Shown here: positions 22,925 to 31,322 of the stretch, piece by piece
Position numbering within the stretch: the stretch's first letter is position 1
Layout: every line of letters begins with the position of its first letter
Source of the DNA: JALYUA01 sp039931865
GTDB taxonomy: Bacteria; Acidobacteriota; Thermoanaerobaculia; UBA5066; Gp7-AA6
DNA length: 35,233 nt
Reading direction: 5' to 3'
Assembly: GCA_039931865.1 (NCBI GenBank)
Contig: JBDTRB010000026.1
Location: 1 to 35,233 of the forward strand
Position numbers and translations under genes: made by a program
Notes under the pieces: model-generated
Databases searched by the model: none
Seen by the model: only the letters and a program-made list of their open reading frames with translations
Told to the model about the DNA's origin: nothing

Positions 22925-25027
22925 ATGCGCACAACTCTTCGCCGGGCCCTCGCGTCACTCGTCTTTTCCATCTTCTGTGCGGTGGCCGCCGCCGCGGCGG
23001 GATCGCCGTTCACGCTCGAGCAGGTCTTGAGCGCTCCGTTTCCGTCGGAGCTCGTGGCGGCGGGGACCGGCGGCGCCGTCGCCTGGGTCTTCGACGCCCG
23101 CGGCGCGCGGAACATCTGGATCGCCGAGCCGCCGGAGTACCGCGGGCGCAGCGTCACGTCCTACCGCGACGACGACGGACAGGAGATCTCCGACGTCGCG
23201 TTCACGCAAGACGGCCGGACACTCGTGTACGTGCGCGGCGGAGACGCGAACCGGAGCGGCGACGTCCCGAATCCGGCGCTCTCGCCCGAAGGCGCGGACC
23301 AGGCGGTGTACGCGATCCCGATCTCCGGGGGCGTTCCGCGGCGTCTCGGCGAGGGACACTCCCCCGCCGTCTCGCCGAAGGACGGGCGCGTCGCGTTCGT
23401 CTCGAAAGGGCAGGTCTTCTCCGTCGCGCTCGCCGGATCCGACAAGCCGTCCGCGTTCTTCAAGACGCGGGGCGAGGCCGGGTCTCTCCGCTGGTCTCCG
23501 GACGGCGCGCGCCTCGCCTTCGTGAGCCGCCGCGGCGACCACTCCTTCGTCGGGATATTCGATCCCGGCGCCCGAACGATCCGCTATCTCGACCCGAGCG
23601 TCGACCGCGACCAGGCGCCAACCTGGTCGCCGGACGGCTCGCGGGTCGCTTTCGTCCGCGTGCCTTCCTCCCGGGCGCTCCAGAGCTTCCGGCCGCACCG
23701 GGAGGCGCCGCCCTGGTCGGTCCGGGTGAGCGACGCGTCGACAGGTGCGGGGCGCGAGGTCTTCCGCGCGGCGCCCGGAAAGGGCAGCGTCTTCCGCGGC
23801 GTCGTGGCAACGGACCAGATTCTCTGGGCGGATGGAGCGGATGGAGACCGGCTCGTCTTCCCGTGGGAGCGCGACGGATGGACGCACCTCTACTCGGTAG
23901 CGTCTTCCGGAGGAGCGCCGGCGCTGCTGACTCCCGGCGACTTCGAGGTCGAGTACGTCTCGCTGTCGGCGGACCGCCGGACCGTGCTCTTCAATTCCAA
24001 TCAGGGAGACATCGACCGCCGGCACCTGTGGAGGGTCAGCCCTTCGGGAGGCCCGCCCGTCGCGATCACGTCCGAGCGGGGAATCGAGTGGAAACCCGTC
24101 GGGACCGCGGACGGCCGCGTCATCGCCTTTCTTCACTCGGACGCGAAAAAGCCCCCGCGCCCCGCGATCTGGCGGGAAGGCGCCGGCATCCGGGAGATTG
24201 CCCGGGACGCCATCCCGGGCGATTTTCCGGAAAGCGCGCTCGTCGTGCCGGAGGCGGTCGTGTTCCCGGCATCGGACGGGATGAAGATCCACGGCCAGCT
24301 CTTCCTTCCGCCCGGAGGCTCGGCGTCGCGCCACCCCGCGGCGATTTTCTTTCACGGCGGATCCCGGCGGCAGATGCTCCTCGGGTGGCACTACAACTAT
24401 TACTACCGCAATGCCTACGCGTTCAATCAGTACCTCGCCAGCCGCGGGTTCGTCGTGCTCTCGGTCAATTACCGCAGCGGGATCGGCTACGGGATGGAGT
24501 TCCGCGAAGCGCTCGACTACGGGGCTACGGGCGCGAGCGAGTTCCGCGACGTGACAGGCGCCGGGCAGTATCTGAAGTCTCGTTCAGACGTGGAGCCGGC
24601 GGCCATCGGCCTCTGGGGCGGCTCTTACGGCGGCTATCTGACCGCCCTCGGGCTCGCGCGCTCGTCGGACGTTTTCGCCGCGGGCGTTGATTTCCACGGA
24701 GTCCACGACTGGAACCTCGTCATTCGGAACTTCGAGCCGACCTACGATCCGGAGAAGAACGCGGCCGCGGCGAAGCTCGCGTTTGATTCCTCGCCTCTGG
24801 CGTTTATCGAAACGTGGCGATCTCCCGTGCTCCTCATCCACGGAGACGACGACCGCAACGTTCCGTTCGGAGAGTCCGTGAACCTCGCCGAGGCGCTTCG
24901 CGCGAAGAAGGTGGAGGTCGAGCAGCTGATCTTTCCAGACGAGGTGCACGACTTCCTGCGGCACGAAAACTGGCTGCGCGCGTACCGGGCCGCCGACGAG
25001 TTTCTGGAACGACGGCTGAGGAAGTAG
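22925..25027 (+). CDS. Exported S9-family prolyl oligopeptidase-like peptidase
   Basis: The product is 700 residues from the ATG at 22925, with a signal peptide (MRTTLRRALASLVFSIFCAVAAAAA). Residues about 30-430 form a WD40/TolB-like beta-propeller with repeated WSPDG motifs. The C-terminal alpha/beta hydrolase domain has the nucleophile Ser567 in GGSYGG, the acid Asp643 in HGDDDRNVP and His675 in DEVHDF. The family cleaves short peptides (dipeptidyl or acylaminoacyl), here in the periplasm or outside. The frame opens at 22904, but the first seven residues are not signal-like, so I use 22925. The stop is followed at once by a composite heptamer array. Confidence 0.93.
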   Translation: MRTTLRRALASLVFSIFCAVAAAAAGSPFTLEQVLSAPFPSELVAAGTGGAVAWVFDARGARNIWIAEPPEYRGRSVTSYRDDDGQEISDVAFTQDGRTLVYVRGGDANRSGDVPNPALSPEGADQAVYAIPISGGVPRRLGEGHSPAVSPKDGRVAFVSKGQVFSVALAGSDKPSAFFKTRGEAGSLRWSPDGARLAFVSRRGDHSFVGIFDPGARTIRYLDPSVDRDQAPTWSPDGSRVAFVRVPSSRALQSFRPHREAPPWSVRVSDASTGAGREVFRAAPGKGSVFRGVVATDQILWADGADGDRLVFPWERDGWTHLYSVASSGGAPALLTPGDFEVEYVSLSADRRTVLFNSNQGDIDRRHLWRVSPSGGPPVAITSERGIEWKPVGTADGRVIAFLHSDAKKPPRPAIWREGAGIREIARDAIPGDFPESALVVPEAVVFPASDGMKIHGQLFLPPGGSASRHPAAIFFHGGSRRQMLLGWHYNYYYRNAYAFNQYLASRGFVVLSVNYRSGIGYGMEFREALDYGATGASEFRDVTGAGQYLKSRSDVEPAAIGLWGGSYGGYLTALGLARSSDVFAAGVDFHGVHDWNLVIRNFEPTYDPEKNAAAAKLAFDSSPLAFIETWRSPVLLIHGDDDRNVPFGESVNLAEALRAKKVEVEQLIFPDEVHDFLRHENWLRAYRAADEFLERRLRK

Positions 25028-25089
25028 CTGTCCGCTCTCAGCTCTCAGATGACGGATGACGGATGACGGATGACGCTTGACGGATGACC
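25027..25089. repeat. Composite heptamer array, nine units in register
   Basis: From the last base of the S9 stop codon the DNA can be read in 7-base steps: GCTGTCC, GCTCTCA, GCTCTCA, then GATGACG four times (25048-25075), CTTGACG and GATGACC. Two unrelated heptamer families are joined without breaking the 7-base phase. The array ends 11 bases before the SUI1 start. Confidence 0.8.
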
Positions 25090-25100
25090 GACAACTCCCC

Positions 25101-25448
25101 ATGAAAGACCGGATCGTTTTCTCGAGCGGAGTCGGCCGCCGGTGCCCCGAGTGCGGTTGGCCCGAAATCGACTGCCGCTGCTCCTCGACGCTCGCCCGCG
25201 GGAAGGAAGCCGTGCCTGCGGTCATCACCGCAACGCTGCGCGTCGAGAAGCGCGCCTCCGGGAAGAGCGTGACGGTCATTGACGGACTACCGGACAACGC
25301 CGAGCTTCTCGCCGGACTGGCGAAGGAGTGGAAGAAAGCGTGCGGGACGGGAGGGACGGCGGGACAGGGGTGGGTGGAGTTGCAGGGAGACCAGCGCGAG
25401 AGGCTGCGCGAGCTCGTGGTCCGGCGGGGCTGGAAGGTGAAAGGATGA
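25101..25448 (+). CDS. SUI1/YciH-type translation initiation factor
   Basis: This 115-residue protein has an N-terminal zinc-knuckle pattern (CPEC at 15-18, CRC at 25-27) and a SUI1 domain ending in KKACGTGG and LRELVVRRGWKVK. Bacterial YciH/SUI1 proteins affect start-codon choice and stress-time initiation. If leaderless mRNAs are common here, a factor acting on start selection is worth noting. The ATG at 25101 is preferred; a TTG at 25077 would translate part of the heptamer array. It is separated from the next gene by seven bases. Confidence 0.92.
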   Translation: MKDRIVFSSGVGRRCPECGWPEIDCRCSSTLARGKEAVPAVITATLRVEKRASGKSVTVIDGLPDNAELLAGLAKEWKKACGTGGTAGQGWVELQGDQRERLRELVVRRGWKVKG

Positions 25449-25455
25449 CGCGGCC

Positions 25456-26145
25456 ATGACGACGCGCGTTTACCTGGTCCGCCACGGCGCCACGACGCTG
25501 TCCGCCGAGGATCGGTTCGCGGGGGCCACCGACATTCCCCTTTCGGACGTCGGCCGCGCTCAGGTCGAAAGCCTCGCGGCGCGGCTCGCGAGAGACCCCG
25601 TCTCGGCGTTTTACACCAGCCCGATGGGCCGCACCATGGAAACGGCGCGCATCCTCGCCGCGCCGCACGGGAAGGCGCCGATCGCGCGCGACGGGTTGCG
25701 GGAGATCCATCACGGCCGATGGGAGGGAAAGACCCGGGCACAAGTCGAGGGTCTCTATCCCGAGGAGTACGCGCGCTGGGAGACCGATCCCTTTTCGTTC
25801 GCCCCCGAAGGCGGTGAGAGCGGGCTTGCCGTGACCGCGCGCGCTCTTCCGGCGCTGCTCGAGATCGTCACCGCGCACGAGAACCAGCACGTCGTGATCG
25901 TCTCGCACAAGGCCACGATCCGGCTGCTCGTCAGCTCGCTCCTCGGATTCGACGCGCGCAAGTACCGTGACCGGCTCGACCAGAGTCCCGCGTCGCTCAA
26001 CATTCTGGATTTCAGCGATCCGGCGCGCGCGCGTCTGACGCTCTTCAACGACACGTCGCATTACGCGACCGCGGAGGCGGGCCTGCCGTCGGAGCCGTCG
26101 GCCCGGCTGTCGAAGTGGTTCGACGCTCCGGAAGGAAAGAAATGA
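25456..26145 (+). CDS. Histidine phosphatase (phosphoglycerate mutase-like)
   Basis: This 229-residue protein belongs to the histidine phosphatase superfamily. The RHG motif (Arg9-His10-Gly11) carries the phosphorylated His, and SHKATIRLL near 155 supplies the second His. Spacing such as DRFAGATDIPLSDVGRAQ matches CobC/GpmB-type phosphatases. The exact substrate (sugar phosphate, nucleotide or alpha-ribazole phosphate) is not decided by sequence, and no cobalamin genes are nearby. It overlaps the PepSY-type gene (AATGA), so these are one operon. Confidence 0.92.
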   Translation: MTTRVYLVRHGATTLSAEDRFAGATDIPLSDVGRAQVESLAARLARDPVSAFYTSPMGRTMETARILAAPHGKAPIARDGLREIHHGRWEGKTRAQVEGLYPEEYARWETDPFSFAPEGGESGLAVTARALPALLEIVTAHENQHVVIVSHKATIRLLVSSLLGFDARKYRDRLDQSPASLNILDFSDPARARLTLFNDTSHYATAEAGLPSEPSARLSKWFDAPEGKK

Positions 26146-26540
26146 ACGTCGAGCGAAAGACTCCGATGATGAATCCGCGCACGCTCCGGCGAGTGCATCT
26201 GTACCTCGGTGCACTCTTCGCTCCCGTGCTGCTGGCGTTCGCGGCGAGCGGCGCATGGCAGGTCTACCGGTGGAACGACGCGAAGAAGGATGGAAGCTAC
26301 AAGCCCCCGGCCATCGTGAAAATACTTTCGAACATTCACCGGAACCAGACCCTCGGGAAGGAAACTCCGGCGGCGACGGCAGCCAAGGCGTTCATGTTCC
26401 TGGCGTCTCTCGCCCTGATCACGACGACCATCCTCGGGATCGTGATGGCCTACCGGTTCACGGCGCGCCCCTTGACCGTCACTCTGTGCCTGCTCGCCGG
26501 GATCGTCGCGCCGGCCGTTCTGCTCCTCCTCGGCCGATAG
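26142..26540 (+). CDS. PepSY-associated small membrane protein
   Basis: This 132-residue protein has a transmembrane helix near 18-38 (LYLGALFAPVLLAFAASGAW), a loop, and two helices near 84-104 and 111-131. The RVHLYLGALF...SGAWQ start resembles PepSY-associated transmembrane proteins. It lacks the long periplasmic domains of full PepSY proteins. The ATG at 26142 overlaps the phosphatase stop and has GGAAGGAAAG upstream. Function unknown. Confidence 0.72.
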   Translation: MNVERKTPMMNPRTLRRVHLYLGALFAPVLLAFAASGAWQVYRWNDAKKDGSYKPPAIVKILSNIHRNQTLGKETPAATAAKAFMFLASLALITTTILGIVMAYRFTARPLTVTLCLLAGIVAPAVLLLLGR

Positions 26541-26549
26541 CGGCGCCTC

Positions 26550-27419
26550 GTGCCAGCCGGCGGCCGGGAAGAGACCGAGGTCCCCGCGGCGACGACGGCG
26601 GCCTTGACATGCCCCGTCCGCGGCTGCGGGGCGGCGCTGTCGCGCCTCGGAACCGTCTGGTCGTGCGCGAGGGCCCATGCGTTCGACGAGGCGCGCAGCG
26701 GCTACCTGAACCTTCTCCAGCCGCAGGACCGCCGGTCGAAGCACCCGGGCGATTCGAAAGAAGCCGCGCAGGCGCGACGCCGGCTCGCCGACCGCGGGCT
26801 CGAAGACGGGATGCGCGACGAGCTGCTGCGGGAGCTCGACGCGCTTCCCGGATCGGGATCCCGCGCGGTGCTCGACGTCGGCTGCGGGGAGGGTTTCCTC
26901 GCCGGCGCGCTCGCGGCGCTCCGGCCGGTCGAGGCGCACGGAATCGACATCTCAGTTCCGGCGATCGAGCTCGCCGCGAAGCGATACCCGCGAGTGCGGT
27001 GGGTCGTCGGCAACGCGGACCGGACTCTCCCCTGGGCCGACGGCTCGTTCGACCTCGTGCTCTCGATCACGGCGCGCCGAAACGGACCGGAGATGCGCCG
27101 CGTGCTCAAATCGACCGGGCGGCTCGTTCTCGCGGTGCCGGGCCATGACGACCTCGCGGAGCTGCGCGAGGCGCTGCTCGGGCATGCGACCGAGCGTGAC
27201 CGCGCCGCGTCCGCGATCGAAGAGCTGGCGGCGGATTTCGAGCTTCTCTCCCGACGGATGCTGGGTCGGAAAGCGAATCTCACCCGCCCGGAAATCCGGG
27301 ACCTGCTGACCGCTACCTACCGAGGCGGCCGCGTTAGCGAAAGCGAGCGCGCGTCAGGGATCGGAGACCTCGAGGTCACGATCAGCCGGCAACTGCTGGT
27401 GTTCGCCGCGAAGGGATGA
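26550..27419 (+). CDS. RlmA-like SAM-dependent rRNA methyltransferase
   Basis: This 289-residue protein resembles RlmA, which methylates N1 of a guanine in 23S rRNA. A zinc finger (Cys21, Cys26, Cys39, His43) precedes FDEARSGYLNLL and GDSKEAAQARRR, both matching the family. The SAM site is DVGCGEG at 109-115. The first Cys pair is spaced by four residues rather than two. It starts with GTG at 26550, nine bases after the PepSY-type gene. The target base cannot be told; the RlmA(I)/(II) split is not visible. Confidence 0.87.
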   Translation: MPAGGREETEVPAATTAALTCPVRGCGAALSRLGTVWSCARAHAFDEARSGYLNLLQPQDRRSKHPGDSKEAAQARRRLADRGLEDGMRDELLRELDALPGSGSRAVLDVGCGEGFLAGALAALRPVEAHGIDISVPAIELAAKRYPRVRWVVGNADRTLPWADGSFDLVLSITARRNGPEMRRVLKSTGRLVLAVPGHDDLAELREALLGHATERDRAASAIEELAADFELLSRRMLGRKANLTRPEIRDLLTATYRGGRVSESERASGIGDLEVTISRQLLVFAAKG

Positions 27420-27701
27420 AGAGAGAGTCCCCCCGAACATCAACGGGCTCGGCTACTTGTTCGTGCGCCCCTCACCCCAACCCTCTCCCCGCTCGCGGGC
27501 GAGGGAGGTCGGTGCCAATTGATTTTGACCTCCTGATGTGACATCCTCCACTCTTCCGCCGGTCTCGCAGGTCGAGCCTCCGCGGGCAGCGGTCCAACCG
27601 CGAACGTAGGCCTCGCCGGCAAATCCTTCGTTCAGATCATTCAGCCGGAAAGACATAGCGGCGAAGCGCTGTTTCAGAGCGCCTCCGCGGAAACGAGATT
27701 C
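27420..27701. other. 282-base spacer with palindromic repeat and possible IS relic
   Basis: No gene is supported here. It contains the CCCTCACCC-type repeat (27468-27505). A patch then follows at about 27506-27560, whose complement reads TGTCACATCAGGAGGTCAA and continues with AATCAATTGGCACC, recalling the ends of IS21-group elements. A minus-strand frame (27440-27622) is only a translation of the repeat. Confidence 0.5.
27468..27505 (+). repeat. CCCTCACCC-type palindromic repeat, copy A
   Basis: CCCCTCACCCCAACC is followed by an imperfect hairpin, CCCTCTCCC (27481-27489) with GGGCGAGGG (27497-27505). Copy B downstream of rhlE is inverted and copy C is in this orientation. Confidence 0.85.
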
Positions 27702-29114
27702 ATGCCTTTCTCCACGTTCGGACTCCATCCCGACCTCCTGAAGGGGGTCAAGGAGATGGGGTTCGTCAAACCCACCCCGATCCAGCAGGACACGATTCCC
27801 CCGGCCATGTCCGGCAAGGACGTGCTCGCCTGCGCCATGACCGGCAGCGGCAAAACGGCCGCGTTCGGTCTGCCGATTCTGAACCGGCTGATGGGCAAGC
27901 CGCGCGGCAAGACCCGCGCGCTCATCGTCACTCCCACACGGGAGCTCGCCGCGCAGATCGACGAGCATTTGACCGCGATGGCGGTCCACACTCCCCTCTC
28001 GTCGGCCGCCGTCTTCGGCGGAGTCGGGATGGGCCCCCAGGAGCACGCGTTCCGCCGCGGCGCCGACATCATCGTCGCGACTCCCGGCCGCCTGCTCGAC
28101 CACTTCCGCTTCCCGTACGCGCGCCTGGATGCCCTCGAGGTCCTGGTGCTCGACGAAGCGGATCGGATGCTCGACATGGGATTTCTCCCGGATATCCGCC
28201 GCGTGCTGAAGCATCTGCCAGCGAAGCGCCAGACGCTGTTCTTCTCGGCGACCATGCCGCCGCCGATCGTGACGCTGACGCGCGAGATGCTCCACAACCC
28301 GTTCACCGTGAACCTCGAGCGTGTCGCGGAACCCGCCGTCGGGATCACGCAGGCGGTCTATCCCGTCTCGCAGAACCTGAAGGCGCCGCTGCTGCTCGAG
28401 CTGATCAAGCGGGGCGACTTCCGCAGCGTCCTCGTCTTCACGCGCACCAAGCACCGCGCCAACCGCCTCGCCGACAACCTGACCAGGAACGGCGTTCCCT
28501 GCGAGCGCATCCATGGAAACCGCAGCCAGATGCAGCGCACGGCGGCACTCGCCGGGTTCAAGGACGGCCGCTTCAAGGTGCTCGTCGCGACGGACATCGC
28601 CGCGCGCGGCATCGACGTCGAGGCGCTCTCGCACGTCGTGAACTTCGACGTGCCGCACGTTCCGGAGGACTACATCCACCGGGTCGGCAGGACTGCCCGC
28701 GCGGAGCTCACGGGCGATGCGTTCACGTTCGTCTCGCCCGAAGAGGAGACGGATCTCCGCCAGATCGAGCACGCGATCGGCAAGCGCCTCCCCCGGATCA
28801 CCGTTCCGGGATTCGACTATTCGAAGGCCCCGGCCGAGAAGTTCGAGGTGCCTCTGGCGGAACGGATCGCCGAGATCCGCGCGCGCAAGGCGGGAGACCG
28901 CGCCCGCGCCAAGGAAAAAGCGGAACGCCGGGCCCGCGCGATGCAGCCGGCGAGAGCCGCCGGCCCGTCGGCCGGTCACCGGAGTCCCTCGGGTCCCTCG
29001 GGTCCCTCGCGAGGCCCGTCAGGCCCGCGCCCCGTGACGGCGTCTCGCCCGTCAGGCCCGAGCGGCCCCCGCACCGTGGCGCCGAGCTACGGCCGCAGGC
29101 CCGGAGGCCGGTAG
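27702..29114 (+). CDS. rhlE: DEAD-box RNA helicase, RhlE type
   Basis: This 470-residue ATP-dependent RNA helicase is likely active in ribosome assembly and RNA turnover. The Q motif (GFVKPTPIQ, 20-28), AMTGSGKT (45-52), PTRELAAQ, TPGRLLD, DEAD (151-154), SAT, ATDIAARGID and HRVGRTARA are all present. The last 75 residues are basic, Ala/Arg-rich, then Gly-Pro-Ser repeats (GPSGPSRGPSGP), an RNA-binding tail typical of RhlE. The ATG at 27702 has a weak site. The gene is bracketed by two inverted copies of the palindromic repeat. RhlE is chosen over DeaD/SrmB because of the compact core and tail. Confidence 0.92.
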   Translation: MPFSTFGLHPDLLKGVKEMGFVKPTPIQQDTIPPAMSGKDVLACAMTGSGKTAAFGLPILNRLMGKPRGKTRALIVTPTRELAAQIDEHLTAMAVHTPLSSAAVFGGVGMGPQEHAFRRGADIIVATPGRLLDHFRFPYARLDALEVLVLDEADRMLDMGFLPDIRRVLKHLPAKRQTLFFSATMPPPIVTLTREMLHNPFTVNLERVAEPAVGITQAVYPVSQNLKAPLLLELIKRGDFRSVLVFTRTKHRANRLADNLTRNGVPCERIHGNRSQMQRTAALAGFKDGRFKVLVATDIAARGIDVEALSHVVNFDVPHVPEDYIHRVGRTARAELTGDAFTFVSPEEETDLRQIEHAIGKRLPRITVPGFDYSKAPAEKFEVPLAERIAEIRARKAGDRARAKEKAERRARAMQPARAAGPSAGHRSPSGPSGPSRGPSGPRPVTASRPSGPSGPRTVAPSYGRRPGGR

Positions 29115-29120
29115 GTTTCT

Positions 29121-29162
29121 CCCCCTCTCCCCGCGCTCGGGGAGAGGGTTGGGGTGAGGGGG
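29121..29162 (-). repeat. CCCTCACCC-type palindromic repeat, copy B (hairpin)
   Basis: CCCTCTCCCCG (29123-29133) pairs perfectly with CGGGGAGAGGG (29138-29148) around a four-base loop, followed by TTGGGGTGAGGGGG. It begins seven bases after the rhlE stop and probably doubles as a transcript end or mRNA stabiliser; there is no T-run. Confidence 0.88.
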
Positions 29163-29316
29163 CCGGCGGTAATCGGTGCGTTTTCAGCGCCCCGCTGACT
29201 CGGCCGACTTCGCCCTGCGACCGGTCGAAGCGAACTCCCCTCTCACTGCGTTTGGGGAAAGATGCTTCGGCCGGGGCGCACCACGCAGCACCGAATCTGC
29301 AATCGAGAGGGCCGGA
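29163..29316. other. Spacer between repeat copies B and C
   Basis: About 150 bases between convergent rhlE and the Tes-like gene. I see no gene, promoter or RNA structure beyond the repeats on either side. Confidence 0.5.
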
Positions 29317-29352
29317 CCCTCACCCTTCCCTCTCCCCGGGCGCGGGGAGAGG
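29317..29352 (+). repeat. CCCTCACCC-type palindromic repeat, copy C (hairpin)
   Basis: CCCTCACCC leads into CCTCTCCCCG (29329-29338), paired perfectly with CGGGGAGAGG (29343-29352) around a GGCG loop. It ends 11 bases from the stop of the minus-strand Tes-like gene. Confidence 0.85.
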
Positions 29353-29363
29353 ATTTCAAATCG

Positions 29364-31280
29364 CTACTTCCCCACCGCCCCGCCATACACGGGCAGCGAG
29401 CCCGGCAACGACGGGGGAGCGGGAGACGACGGAGCGCCGAGCAGGCTCGGGACGGTCTGACCGGGCAGCGTCGGCAGGGGCACACTTCTTCCGCGCGCGT
29501 AGACCTCGTGCCGGCCGTTCTTCTTGTACCAGTCAGCCAGCGAAGCGGTCTGGAACATCTCCTCGATGATCTTCCGCCATCCGACGCCGGTGTTGTAGGC
29601 GCAGAAGGAGATCTCACCCATCTGGGTCGCGTACGGGATGATGCACATCTCGGTGCGGCGGAAGTCGTAGTTGAAGAGATCCTGAAACCACATGCCGCCG
29701 ATGAAAAACACGCGCCAGTCGTAGCGCTTCTTCTTCGAGAACCCGAGCTTGCCGCCGGTGTGGCCGTCCATGATCTGGACGACTTTCCAGGGCGAGAGGC
29801 TCTTCGGGATTCCGGCGGGCTTCAAATTCCGAAGAATCGAAAGCGCCGTCTGGAACGCGGTCCACTTCTTCTTTCGCGCGGAGTCCGTGATGCCCTTGAT
29901 GTCGGTCAGCATCTGGTCGACGTTCATCATCGCCGGCACCGGAACCGATTCTTTGGTCTTCGAGTCGACGAGAAGCATCGTCCCGATCCCGCAGTTGGGA
30001 TGACAGCCGCACTTTAAGGACCCCCACTCGGACTCGAGCCCTCCGAGGAGGTCCTTCAGGTCCGAGAACGGGCCGGAGGCCGACAGCGGGTACCAGTCGC
30101 GCATAGGCTCGCCGATTCCCGCCTGGGTCTTCGCGTCGTGCGCGAGGTGCGACAGCGTATAGCGCTGCTTCGCGCGGGTCTCGTCGTCGATCTCCTCGTC
30201 GCGCCCGGTGAAGGAGACCGGCTGGAACGAGACCGTGTTGATCTTGTCGATGTTCTGGATCGCGAACTTCAGGATCTCTCCGACCTGGTGATCGTTGACG
30301 GTGTTCACGATCGTGGTCACGAGAGTGATGTCGACCCCTGCCTTGTGGAGGTTCTCGATCGCGCGCTGCTTCACGTCGAACAGGTTCCCGACCTTGCGGT
30401 GCTCGTTCGCCGCGTTGTCGACGCCGTCGAACTGGAGATAGACGAACCGGAGCCCCGCCTCGGCGGCTTCGCGGGCGAACTCTTCCTCCTGGGCGAACCG
30501 GATTCCGTTGGTCGCCGCCTGCACGGAGAAATACCCGACCTGGCGCGCGTACCGAACCGCCTGCAGGAAATAGGGCGAGATCGTCGGCTCGCCTCCGGAG
30601 AACTGGACGGAGAGCTGCCGGCGCGGCTTGATCGACACCGCATCGTCGAGCATCTTCTGGATGTCTTCCCACTCGAGCTCGTGGACGTAACCGACCTGGT
30701 TCGCGTCCATGAAACAGGGGTTGCACATCATGTTGCAGCGGTTGGTGAGGTCGATCGTCAGGACCGCGCCGCGGCCGTACTTGATCGACGAGGTGCCGTG
30801 CTCGTGGAGCCCGTCCTTCGGAATGACGAAGTCGCGCCCCGGATAGAGGGACTCGAGCCGTTTGAAGAACGCCGGATCGGTGGACATGACGTCTTCGAAG
30901 TGGCCGTGCTCGGGGCAATCCTTCTTCATGAGGATCTTGCCGTCTTCCTCGACGATCTGCGCCTTGATCTCTCCGGGGTTCCCGTCGACGAGGACCTTCC
31001 AGTCGGCCTCGCCGGACAGGATCTTGGTGCGCACTTCGGTCACGCACTTCGGGCAGAGCGAGTCCGTCTCGCGCGGGAACCCGAACGTCGGGAAGCTCCG
31101 TTCCTTCTGCTTCAAAAGAGGCGCGGGCGCCCACTTCGGTTGAAACGAGTTCTGCTCGAAACGACGATCGACGGCACGCGTGGCGCGCCAGAATGCGTCC
31201 GCAGTGAGCCGGAGTCCTGAATAGATAGCGTTCCGCATCATTCGGGTGCCCGGAAATGTGCCCGGGACGATCTCCTTCAT
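29364..31280 (-). CDS. Tes-like radical SAM protein (predicted lipid C-C bond former)
   Basis: This 638-residue protein resembles COG1964 radical SAM enzymes, which include archaeal tetraether synthase (Tes). An N-terminal zinc/Fe-S-like set (CPKC at 76-79, CPEH at 122-125) precedes the SAM cluster motif CNMMCNPC (Cys182, 186, 189) and SGGEP (228-232). Further Tes-like blocks are VNDHQVGEILKFA, FQPVSFTGR, CHPNCGIGT (426-434) and a late EISFCAYNT. The extra CxxDCGLC cluster present in archaeal Tes before the SAM core is missing here; GTSSIKYGRGAVL stands in its place. The C-terminal 40 residues are Pro/Ser/Gly-rich. ATG 31280 is used, ATG 31241 is possible; no ribosome site is seen. A TAGAAT box lies at 31317-31322. 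Lipid substrate is an inference. Confidence 0.82.
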   Translation of the reverse strand: MKEIVPGTFPGTRMMRNAIYSGLRLTADAFWRATRAVDRRFEQNSFQPKWAPAPLLKQKERSFPTFGFPRETDSLCPKCVTEVRTKILSGEADWKVLVDGNPGEIKAQIVEEDGKILMKKDCPEHGHFEDVMSTDPAFFKRLESLYPGRDFVIPKDGLHEHGTSSIKYGRGAVLTIDLTNRCNMMCNPCFMDANQVGYVHELEWEDIQKMLDDAVSIKPRRQLSVQFSGGEPTISPYFLQAVRYARQVGYFSVQAATNGIRFAQEEEFAREAAEAGLRFVYLQFDGVDNAANEHRKVGNLFDVKQRAIENLHKAGVDITLVTTIVNTVNDHQVGEILKFAIQNIDKINTVSFQPVSFTGRDEEIDDETRAKQRYTLSHLAHDAKTQAGIGEPMRDWYPLSASGPFSDLKDLLGGLESEWGSLKCGCHPNCGIGTMLLVDSKTKESVPVPAMMNVDQMLTDIKGITDSARKKKWTAFQTALSILRNLKPAGIPKSLSPWKVVQIMDGHTGGKLGFSKKKRYDWRVFFIGGMWFQDLFNYDFRRTEMCIIPYATQMGEISFCAYNTGVGWRKIIEEMFQTASLADWYKKNGRHEVYARGRSVPLPTLPGQTVPSLLGAPSSPAPPSLPGSLPVYGGAVGK

Positions 31281-31316
31281 TGTCGGCGGGGGAATCCCGT
31301 CCGGTTTTGTTTTTCC

Positions 31317-31322
31317 ATTCTA
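31317..31322 (-). promoter_or_regulatory. -10 box of the Tes-like gene, overlapping the thiO stop
   Basis: Minus-strand TAGAAT matches five of six bases. Its TAG is the stop codon of thiO, so the promoter would lie at the very end of the upstream gene. It leaves a leader of about 30 bases. Confidence 0.4.

Noticed and set aside
27440..27622. Minus-strand frame with SPASGERVGVRGA
   Set aside because: This is the well-known false translation of the CCCTCACCC palindromic repeat.
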